A stretch of DNA of 64,000 nucleotides, taken from assembly GCA_963809205.1 (NCBI GenBank), contig CAWEIS010000028.1:434001-498000 (forward strand). Direction: 5' to 3'. Source of the DNA: DATLLN01 sp963809205 (lineage in GTDB: Bacteria; Actinomycetota; Thermoleophilia; Gaiellales; JAICJC01). Within the stretch, counting starts at the first letter, position 1, and each line of letters opens with the position of its first letter. The notes beneath the pieces were generated by a model. The model searched no databases. It was not told where the DNA came from and was given only the letters and a program-made list of their open reading frames with translations. A program made the position numbers and the translations under genes. This document shows positions 1-7,112 of the stretch, piece after piece.

Positions 1-1
1 G

Positions 2-394
2 CGCTCGGTGACCGAGAGCGACGTGGTGATCACCACCGCCCTGATCCCCGGACGGCCGGCTCCTGAGCTGATCACCGCATCCGCCGTCGAGGGCATGCGC
101 CCCGGGTCGGTGATCGTCGACCTGGCCGCGGAGGCCGGCGGCAACTGCCAGCTGACGAGTCCGGGAGAGGTGATCGTGCACAACGGAGTGACCATCGTGG
201 GGACGCTCAACCTCCCCTCCACCATGCCGCTGCACGCGAGCCAGATGTTCGCGCGCAACATCACCAGCCTGCTCGACCTGATCACGGCGGACGGCGAGCA
301 GGCGATCGACTTCGAGGACGAGATCGTGGCCGACGCGTGCATCACGCACGACGGCAGGGTCGTCTCCCGGCTGCTGCAGGGGGCGGCGGCATGA
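2..394 (+). CDS. pntAA: NAD(P) transhydrogenase alpha subunit, part 1 (3' end only)
   Basis: C-terminal 130 residues of the soluble NAD(H)-binding domain of proton-translocating transhydrogenase, which moves hydride between NADH and NADP+ using the proton gradient. The reading frame is open to the window edge, so the start lies outside. The segments VITTALIPGRPAP and GSVIVDLAAEAGGNC are typical of the alanine dehydrogenase/PntA fold, and the next two genes complete the enzyme. Its TGA overlaps the ATG of pntAB (ATGA), so the genes are translationally coupled. Confidence 0.93.
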   Translation, partial: RSVTESDVVITTALIPGRPAPELITASAVEGMRPGSVIVDLAAEAGGNCQLTSPGEVIVHNGVTIVGTLNLPSTMPLHASQMFARNITSLLDLITADGEQAIDFEDEIVADACITHDGRVVSRLLQGAAA

Positions 395-696
395 GCGCCG
401 AGCTGGTCGCACAGCTGACGGTGCTGGTGCTGGCGGCGTTCGTCGGCATCGAGGTGATCTCGAAGGTGCCGACCACGCTGCACACGCCGCTGATGAGCGG
501 CACGAACGCGATCCACGGCATCGTCATCGTGGGCGCGATCCTGGTCACCGCGTCGACCGACTCGACGCTGGTCAAGGTGCTCGGCACGATCGCCATCGCG
601 TTCGGTGCGATCAACGTGGTCGGCGGGTTCCTGGTCACCGACCGGATGCTGAACATGTTCAAGCGGCGTCCGGGTGACGGGGAGCGCGATGGATAA
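391..696 (+). CDS. pntAB: NAD(P) transhydrogenase alpha subunit, part 2 (membrane)
   Basis: A 101-residue membrane subunit of the proton channel. Three hydrophobic segments are visible at about residues 6-22, 40-53 and 58-82. The block VPTTLHTPLMSGTNAIHGI before the second segment is the family hallmark. A separate short alpha-2 subunit, rather than a fused PntA, is the usual arrangement in actinobacteria and alphaproteobacteria. The start at 391 is fixed by the ATGA overlap with pntAA, and the 3' end overlaps pntB by 8 bases. Confidence 0.93.
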   Translation: MSAELVAQLTVLVLAAFVGIEVISKVPTTLHTPLMSGTNAIHGIVIVGAILVTASTDSTLVKVLGTIAIAFGAINVVGGFLVTDRMLNMFKRRPGDGERDG

Positions 697-2083
697 ACGC
701 CAGGCGGTCGACCTCGCCTATCTGGCCTGCGCGATCACCTTCATCATCGGGCTGAAGCGGCTCTCCTCACCGCGCACCGCGGTGCGCGGCAACCAGGTCG
801 CCGCCTTCGGCATGGTGCTGGCGATCGGCGTGACGCTGTGGGACGCGGACGCCCGCAACCTGGCCTGGATCATCGCCGGCATGGTCATCGGCGGTGTGAT
901 CGGCGCGTACTCGGCGCGCGCGGTGAAGATGACCGCGATGCCGCAGATGGTGGCGCTGTTCAACGGCGTCGGCGGCGGCGCGGCGGCGCTGATCTCGATC
1001 TCGGAGTACCACGACCGGATCGGTCTGGCATCCGACCCGGCCACCAGCTTCCTGATCTCGACGCTGTTCTCGGCGATCGTCGGCGGCGTCAGCTTCGCCG
1101 GCTCGATGATCGCGTTCGGCAAGCTGCAGGAGGTGATCTCGGGCAGCCCGGTGACGGTGCCCGGCCAGAAGGCGGTGAACGCCGTCAACTTCATCGCGAT
1201 CGTCGTCCTGGCGGTCTACCTGGCGGCGGGCAACGAGAGCGAGGGCGTGCTGGTGCTGGCCGTCGCCCTGTCGCTGCTGCTGGGCGTGAGCCTGGTGATG
1301 GCGATCGGCGGCGCGGACATGCCCGTGGTGATCTCGCTGCTCAACTCGTTCACCGGCCTCGCCGCCGCGGCGACCGGCTTCACGCTGCACAACAACCTGC
1401 TGATCATCGCCGGCACGCTGGTCGGCGCGTCGGGCGCGCTGCTGACGCAGATGATGAGCCGGGCGATGAACCGCTCGCTGGCCAACGTCGTGTTCGGCGC
1501 GTTCGGCACCGGCGGAGGCACCGCGGTGGCCGGCCCCGCGGGCGCCCAGGGAACGGTGCGATCGGCCTCGGCCGACGATGTCGCGGTGATGCTCGGCTAC
1601 GCCCGCCGCGTCGTGATCGTGCCCGGCTACGGGCTCGCAGTCGCCCAGGCGCAGCACGTCGTCCGCGAGCTGGCCGACCAGCTCGAGCGCAAGGGCGTGG
1701 ATGTGCGCTACGCGATCCATCCGGTCGCGGGCCGCATGCCGGGGCACATGAACGTGCTGCTGGCCGAGGCCGACGTGCCCTACACCCAGCTCTACGAGAT
1801 GGACGAGATCAACGCCGAGTTCCCGCGCACCGACGTGTCGCTGGTGGTCGGCGCGAACGACGTGGTCAACCCCGCGGCGAAGAACACGCCGGGCAGCCCG
1901 ATCTACGGCATGCCGGTGCTGAACGTCGACCAGTCGCAGGCCGTGGTGGTGCTCAAGCGCTCGATGAACACCGGCTTCGCCGGCATCGACAACGAGCTGT
2001 TCACCGACCCGAAGACGACGATGCTGTTCGGCGACGCCAAGGAGTCGCTGGCCAACCTCGTCACCTCGGTCAAGAACGTCTGA
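689..2083 (+). CDS. pntB: NAD(P) transhydrogenase beta subunit
   Basis: A 464-residue beta subunit with an N-terminal half of about nine membrane helices and a C-terminal NADP(H)-binding domain. The nucleotide fingerprint PGYGLAVAQAQ lies near residues 311-321. It is followed by HPVAGRMPGHMNVLLAEA and GANDVVNPAA, all diagnostic of PntB. The ATG at 689 is preferred over an in-frame GTG 15 bases upstream because it begins the conserved N-terminus and keeps only a short overlap with pntAB. A strong hairpin follows the stop codon directly. Confidence 0.95.
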   Translation: MDKRQAVDLAYLACAITFIIGLKRLSSPRTAVRGNQVAAFGMVLAIGVTLWDADARNLAWIIAGMVIGGVIGAYSARAVKMTAMPQMVALFNGVGGGAAALISISEYHDRIGLASDPATSFLISTLFSAIVGGVSFAGSMIAFGKLQEVISGSPVTVPGQKAVNAVNFIAIVVLAVYLAAGNESEGVLVLAVALSLLLGVSLVMAIGGADMPVVISLLNSFTGLAAAATGFTLHNNLLIIAGTLVGASGALLTQMMSRAMNRSLANVVFGAFGTGGGTAVAGPAGAQGTVRSASADDVAVMLGYARRVVIVPGYGLAVAQAQHVVRELADQLERKGVDVRYAIHPVAGRMPGHMNVLLAEADVPYTQLYEMDEINAEFPRTDVSLVVGANDVVNPAAKNTPGSPIYGMPVLNVDQSQAVVVLKRSMNTGFAGIDNELFTDPKTTMLFGDAKESLANLVTSVKNV

Positions 2084-2113
2084 CGCAACAACGGGGTCAG
2101 ACCCCTTGTTGCG
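2084..2113. repeat. GGGGTCAG-type palindrome after pntB
   Basis: The left arm CGCAACAA-C-GGGGT pairs with ACCCCTTGTTGCG across a CAG loop, giving 13 base pairs with one bulged C. It starts at the base after the pntB stop, so it may end transcription, but no T-run follows. The core GGGGTCAG recurs in a second intergenic palindrome at 18560-18619, which suggests a dispersed repeat rather than a private terminator. The next 150 bases, up to the end of the M20 gene, contain nothing convincing. Confidence 0.7.
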
Positions 2114-2266
2114 CGCGTCACAGGCCTCCACGACATGACGCCGGGCTTCCAGACGCCGTGGCACGTGGGCACGGGTGAGCGGGCCCCCAGGCCGCCGTAC
2201 GCGACGGTGACGAAGGCGAGGTGATGCGCGGAGGCACGCCATGAAGGGGCTGAACCCGCTGTGACA

Positions 2267-3341
2267 TCAGAGCTGGCGGAGCAGCGCCGCGACCAGGTCG
2301 GCGCGCTCGTCGATCGAGCTCAGCGAGACGCGCTCGTCGTCGGCGTGGGCACCGGCGCCGAGCGGGCCGAGGCCGTCCAGCACGGGCGTTCCCACGGCCG
2401 CGGCGAAGTTGCCGTCGGAGCCGCCGCCGGAGGCGTTCTCGCCGACCTGCTGGCCGAGCCCGCGGGCGATCTCGATCGCCCGTGCAGCCAGCGCCTTCGC
2501 CGCGTCGTCGCGGATCATCGGAGGACGCGTGATGCCACCGGTCACGGTCAGCCTCGCGCCGTCGAGCACCGGCCGCAGCCCGTAGATCGCCTCCTCCAGC
2601 GTCCGCTGCTCGTCGCCCGTCCAGGCCCGCGCGTCGATCCGCGCCCACGCCGCCGCGGCGACGACGTTGTCGCCCGTGCCACCGGCCACCTGGCCGACGT
2701 TGACACGGACGCCGCGTTCACGGTCGCGCAGCTCGAGCAGCCGCAGCGTCTGGTGCGCCAGCTCCTCGACGGCGGAGATGCCCTGCCCTCCGTGACCCGC
2801 GTGCGCCGCCTCGCCGTCGATCCGCAGCTGGTAGCGGGCCAGGCCCGACCGCTCCGTGGTGATCGTGCCGTCCTGCACCGGCGGCTCGAGCACGAGCGCC
2901 GCCTCGGCGCGGCGCGCCAGCTCCTCGACGTGCGGCCGCCCGCTGGGGCTGCCGATCTCCTCGTCCGCCGTCACCAGCACGCTGACCGGCCGGCCGAACG
3001 GCATGCCCCGGCGCAGCGCCTCGAGCATGACCACGATGCCGCCCTTCATGTCGAGCGCACCGGGGCCATGGGCCATGTCGCCGTCCACGCGGAACGGCAT
3101 CCTCTGGAGCGTCCCCGCGGGCCAGACGGTGTCCAGATGGGCAAGCAGCAAGAGCCCCGCCTTGCCGTCGTCCTCGGGGCCGAAGCTGGCGCGGACTACC
3201 TCGCCGTCGTGGTGCACGCGGCCGCCCGAGCGACGCCAGCTCGGCCGAGATGAACTCGCCGATGTGGGCGATCCGCGAGGGGTCGCCGGTCGGGCTCTCG
3301 AGCTCGACCAGCCGCCGTAGCGTGTCGACCGGCTTCATCAT
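2267..3341 (-). CDS. M20 metallopeptidase, glutamate carboxypeptidase type
   Basis: About 357 residues, related to CPG2-type carboxypeptidases that remove C-terminal glutamate or hydrolyse N-acyl amino acids with two zinc ions. The metal-site motifs are HLDTVW, HGPGALDMKGG, TADEEIGS (general base Glu) and GAGAHADDERV near the C-terminus. The N-terminus (MMKPVDTLRRLVELESPTGDPS) is in a different frame from the rest, with a single-base frameshift near 3220-3235 in a GC run, probably a sequence error. The start overlaps the stop of the solute-binding protein. It is the last gene of the operon with the glutamine-synthetase-like ligase, so a gamma-glutamyl or N-acyl amino acid is a plausible substrate. 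Confidence 0.83.
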
Positions 3342-4067
3342 GTGGGCAGTATGGCGGCTGGGACCGCCTTCGCGCCCATCCACCTGCGCCACTCCGCCGC
3401 CAGCGAGCCGTCGGCGATCGCCGCCGCCAATGCCGCGGTCGATCAGCTCCCGCACCGCGTCGTCGCCCCGGCGGCAGGCCGCGCCCCACGGATTCTGCGT
3501 CTCCGCGACATGCGCGACGCGGAACTCGCCGCCCGCGACCACCCCGCCGAACGCCGGCTCGTCGTCCACGAAGGCATCGATGTCGCCCGCTCCCGACCGC
3601 GTCGATCATCTCTGCGAACACGTCGTCGGACGTGCCGTCGAAGGCAACGAGCTCGGCGGCGCCGAACGTCTCGGCCAGCGCGCATGTTCGTCGAGTCGGC
3701 GATCGCCCCGACGCGCGGCGCCGCGCAGGCCGGCGAGCGACGTGATCGGCGAGTCGGCCCGCACCAGGACGGCCTCGTCGAACGCGGCGTAGGGCCGCGA
3801 GTAGTCGAAGATCTCGCGCCGCTCCTCGGTGATCGCCGAGCCGCACCAGATCGCATCCACCTCGCCCGCCTCGAGCGCCGGCCGGAACCGGTCCCAGCGC
3901 CGGAACTCCCAGGCCACGCCGAGGCCGGCACGCTCCGCCGCCAGCCGCGCCAGCACCGGGCTCGTAGCCCGTCGCGCGCGCCGTCCGGCGTCGTCCAGAA
4001 CAGCGGCCGCGCGTCCATGTCGGCGCAGCACAGCGTCAGCACGGCCGTCGGTGACCAGCCCGCTCAC
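3338..4067 (-). CDS. Family 3 extracellular solute-binding protein-like (frameshifted)
   Basis: Pieced together across several frames (breaks near 4000, 3720 and 3590) it gives about 243 residues of the polar-amino-acid binding-protein fold. Recognisable blocks are GVAWEFRRWDRFRPALEAGE, VDAIWCGSAITEERREIF, DYSRPYAAFDEAVLVRAD and AFVDDEPAFGGVV. No signal peptide is visible after the GTG start, which overlaps the ligase stop (GTGA), and no permease gene lies nearby. It may therefore act in the cytoplasm as a ligand sensor, or its true start may be hidden by the errors. The stop codon overlaps the M20 start. Confidence 0.66.
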
Positions 4068-5449
4068 GGCAGCGCCCGCAGGTACATCTCGCGGTGCCAC
4101 TCGGTCACGGTGCCGCAGAACCGCTCCCACTCGTCGGTCTTGTACTCGACGAACGCGTCGTACAGCGCGTCGGGAAGCGCGCCGCGCACGACGTCGTCCT
4201 CCGCAAGCGCCGCCAGCGCGTCGCCCAGCGTGCGCGGCAGCGCGGGGAACCGCCCGGCCGAATCGCCGTAGGAGTCCTCGGACTGCGGAGCGCCCGGGAT
4301 CGATGCCCCGCTCGAGACCGTCGGCGATCGCCTCCAGCACGGCGGCATGGGAGATGAACGGGTTGACGCTGGCGTCGGGCAGCTTGTACTCCAGCCGCCC
4401 GGACGCGCTGACACGCGCACCGCGCACGTGCGGTTGTCGAACCCCCAGTTGACAACGGCCGGGGCGAACTGCCCGACGTCCCAGTAGCGGGCATACGAGT
4501 TCACGGTCGGCGCCAGCAGCGCCAGCATCCCGCGCGAGTGCTCGAGGATCCCGCCCAGCGCGTGGCGCGCCGTCTCGCTGACGTGCAGCGTCGGCGTTGC
4601 CCTCGATCGACGAAGACGTTCTCGTCGCCGCGCCACAGGCTGAGGTTGTGGTGGCAGCCGTTCGCCATCAGCGCCAACGGCCGGCTTCGGCATGAAGCTG
4701 GCGATGACGCCGAACTCGCGGGCCACCTGCGCGCAGATCTGCCGGTAGGTGACCAGGCGGTCGCAGGTGCGCTCGCAGCGGTCGAACTGGAAGTTCAGCT
4801 CGAGCTGGCCGGTGTCCTCGTAGTCGCCCTCGATCATGTCCAGGCCCATCGCCTGCGCGTAGGCGATCACCCGCTTGACGATCGGCCGCATCGTCTCGAG
4901 CGCGCCGAAGTGGTACGCCGGGGAGACGTTGGGCTGCGACCACACCTCGACGTCCTCGCCCAGCCAGCTCATCTCCGGCTCCGTGCCCGACCGCAGCTCG
5001 AGGCCGGTGCGCTCCGCGGAACCGCTCGTGGACGCGCGCCAGGTTGCCGCGCACGCAGGTCGGGAGCGGCTCGCCCGGCTCCTCCGCCCGGTCACGCCGC
5101 GTGTAGAGGTCGCAGAAGAACCGCGCCGTACGTGGTGTCCCACGGCAGCACGGCGAAGGTCGACGCGTCGGGCAGCGCCAGGAACTCCTCGCGCTCCGGG
5201 CCCGCTGGCGATCAGCGTGCCGTGGCGGCTGGTCGCCAGGTCGGCGACCGCCGAGCCGTGGAACTGCACGCCCCGCTCCAGGTTCCGCGCGAGGTGCCGG
5301 GCCGGCGCGACCTTCGCCATCACCCGGCCGTTCAGCGTGACGAACTGGTAGTAGACGAGCTCGACGCCGGACTCGCGGATCCGCTCCGCGAGCCCGGCCT
5401 GTGCGGCCGCGTTCTGCTCCAGCCGCTGCTCGAGCGCAGCGGACGCCAT
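4064..5449 (-). CDS. Glutamine synthetase-like ligase (gamma-glutamyl-amine type)
   Basis: A protein of about 461 residues of the glutamine synthetase fold, which joins ammonia or an amine to glutamate using ATP. The N-terminus reads VYYQFVTLNGRVMAKV. The catalytic half contains EGDYEDTGQLELNF, then ASFMPKP near residue 251 (a GS hallmark), then ASGRLEYKLPDASVNPF in another frame. Paired frameshifts near 5205/5020, 4675/4595 and 4415/4290 leave and restore the main frame, so sequence error is likelier than decay. The company of a dioxygenase, a GntR regulator and an M20 peptidase favours a PuuA-like catabolic ligase over housekeeping GlnA. Confidence 0.78.
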   Translation of the reverse strand: MASAALEQRLEQNAAAQAGLAERIRESGVELVYYQFVTLNGRVMAKVAPARHLARNLERGVQFHGSAVADLATSRHGTLIASGPGARGVPGAARRVDLRRAAVGHHVRRGSSATSTRGVTGRRSRASRSRPACAATWRASTSGSAERTGLELRSGTEPEMSWLGEDVEVWSQPNVSPAYHFGALETMRPIVKRVIAYAQAMGLDMIEGDYEDTGQLELNFQFDRCERTCDRLVTYRQICAQVAREFGVIASFMPKPAVGADGERLPPQPQPVARRRERLRRSRATPTLHVSETARHALGGILEHSRGMLALLAPTVNSYARYWDVGQFAPAVVNWGFDNRTCAVRVSARPGGWSTSCPTPASTRSSPMPPCWRRSPTVSSGASIPGAPQSEDSYGDSAGRFPALPRTLGDALAALAEDDVVRGALPDALYDAFVEYKTDEWERFCGTVTEWHREMYLRALP

Positions 5450-5451
5450 GT

Positions 5452-6311
5452 CAGGCGGCCGCCGGCTCGCTGATCCGGTCGATGAACGGGCTGCGGTAGC
5501 CGTCCTCGCGCCACATCACCGGGAAGAACGCCTCGTCGATCTCGAGCTCGTCCGGGCGGCGGTAGTGGCTGTAGATCTCGTGGACGTTGCGTCGGATGCC
5601 AGCGCGTCTCGGTGGTCATCATGTGGCTGATGATCGCGCGCCGCTCGCGGTCGGCACGCTCGTTGGGCGGCGAGCCGTGGAACGTCCAGCCGTGGTGGAA
5701 CGCCGCGCCGCCGGCGCGGCACCTCGATCGGCACCCACTCGACCTCGGCGTACAGCTCGGGCGGCGCCACCTGCTGCGCGTGGCCGGTCCAGTCGTCCGG
5801 CGCGTGGAACTGGCCGCCCATCGGCATGTGGCCCCACAGGTGCGATCCGCGGGCGTAGTAGATCGTGCCCGTGTCGGCGTGGGTCTCGTCGAGCGCCATC
5901 CAGCACGTCGTCAGGTTGGCCGGATCGAAGTAGCCCTGGTAGGCGGCGTCCTGGTGGGCCAGCAGCGCCTTGCCGCCGGCCGGCTTCCACACGGCGTTGT
6001 CGATGAACAGCCGCATCCCCGGCGCGCCCTCCAGCCGGGCGGCGAACTCGGCGTTGCGCGCCGCCAGCGTGGTCGCGGCGATCGTCCGGTCGGCCTTCCA
6101 CAGGTTGCAGAGCTGCCGCGTCTTGTCCGGCGGGGTGACGCCCGGCTGGTAGTTGACCTCGTCGGGCATGACGCCGGTCTCCCACTCGTGCTCGAAGCAG
6201 CGCGCGAAGTGCTCGCGCACCCGCTCGACCTCATCGGCCGGGAGGAACTCCTCGACGACGACGAAGCCGTCGCGGCGGTAGGACTCGATCTGCTCGTCTG
6301 GTGGGCTGCAT
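5452..6311 (-). CDS. Phytanoyl-CoA dioxygenase (PhyH) family oxygenase
   Basis: About 285 residues of an Fe(II)/2-oxoglutarate oxygenase. The opening DEQIESYRRDGFVVVEEFL is typical of PhyH proteins. HQD in LLAHQDAAYQGYF supplies the HxD iron ligands, and a distal His lies in AFHHGWTFHGSPP in another frame. Frameshifts are needed near 6295, 5715 and 5590. The ATG at 6311 faces the GntR gene across 62 bases. The stop lies 2 bases before the ligase start, making this the first gene of the four-gene operon. The substrate is unknown. Confidence 0.8.
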
Positions 6312-6337
6312 GGCTCGCTCCTGGAATCGCTGTGCTG

Positions 6338-6368
6338 GAAACTTCTACCATCTATCGGTTAGAGTTTC
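6338..6368. promoter_or_regulatory. Predicted GntR operator between divergent genes
   Basis: An imperfect 31-base palindrome: GAAACTTCTACC, 7 bases, GGTTAGAGTTTC. The halves match at 9 of 12 positions and the outer six (GAAACT/AGTTTC) match perfectly. It fills the only gap between the dioxygenase operon and its regulator, and overlaps the regulator's -10 box, so binding should repress the regulator as well as the operon. Confidence 0.6.
6360..6365 (+). promoter_or_regulatory. -10 box TAGAGT, leaderless start of GntR gene
   Basis: TAGAGT ends 8 bases before the ATG at 6374, too close for a ribosome binding site, so the mRNA should be leaderless. The box lies inside the right half of the predicted operator. 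Confidence 0.55.
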
Positions 6369-6373
6369 AAATC

Positions 6374-7106
6374 ATGGCCGAGACGATCGCCCGCCAGGCG
6401 GTGTTCGCCCCGCTCCAGGTCGAGGGGGCCGTCGAGCGCATCGTCCGCAGGATCGGCGAGGCGGTGGGCTCGGGCGTGCTCGAGCCGAGGCGAGCGGCTG
6501 CCGTCCGAGGCGGAGCTGGCGGCGATGCTCGAGGTGGCGCCGATGACGCTGCGCCAGGCGCTGGCCGTGCTCCGCGACGCCGGCGTGCTGGAGACCCGGC
6601 GCGGCCGCGGCGGCGGCTCGTTCGTCGCCAGTGCATCGCTGGCCGCCCCGACGGCCGGCCGGCGTGCCGGCGGCCGCCGAGCTGCGCGAGCTGACCGACT
6701 GGCGGCGCGCGGTGTCCGGCGAGGCGGCGGCGCTGGCGGCCGAGCGGGCGACCGGCGAGCGCGCTGCGCGCCGGATCGCCGACGCGGCGGCCGCGTCGGC
6801 GCCGCCGTCGACTCGTTCGCCGCCTACCGGCTGGCCGACAGCCGCTTCCACCTGGCGATCGCCGAGGCGGCCGGCAGCAGCCGGCTGGTGACGCGCCGAG
6901 ACGGCAATCCAGGCCGAGCTGGGCGAGATCCTGGCGGTGCGTGCCCGGCCCAGAGACCGCGCTCGCGCGCGTCCAGCGAGGGCCACGCGCCGCTGCTGGC
7001 GGCGGTCGCCGCCGGCGACCCGGCGGCAGCGCGCGCCGCGGTCGAGCGCCACGTCGAGGCGACGCACGACTGGGTCGTCGGCCTCCGCCTGGGCCGGCTG
7101 CTCTAG
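6374..7106 (+). CDS. GntR/FadR-family transcriptional regulator
   Basis: About 243 residues once frameshifts near 6490, 6660, 6810 and 6900 are bridged. The N-terminal winged helix-turn-helix contains LPSEAELAAMLEVAPMTLRQ, then AVLRDAGVLETRRGRGGGSF. The C-terminal all-helical FCD-type domain includes YRLADSRFHLAIAEAAGSSR and ends with HVEATHDWVVGLRLG. It is divergent from the PhyH-ligase-M20 operon and is the obvious candidate to control it through the palindrome at 6338-6368, with effector release by a pathway metabolite. Confidence 0.85.
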
Positions 7107-7112
7107 CGGGCG

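Noticed and set aside
2134..2223. A 29-codon plus-strand frame after pntB
   Set aside because: It has no promoter or ribosome site and no recognisable composition; the complementary frames are equally open.
767..2242. Long antisense open frame over pntB, rich in Arg and His
   Set aside because: A shadow frame of high-GC coding sequence; similar ones lie opposite ilvD, the importer genes and others.
3338..7106. Programmed frameshifting or recent pseudogenes
   Set aside because: Breaks are numerous, lack slippery-site logic, and often restore the frame, which fits sequence error better.
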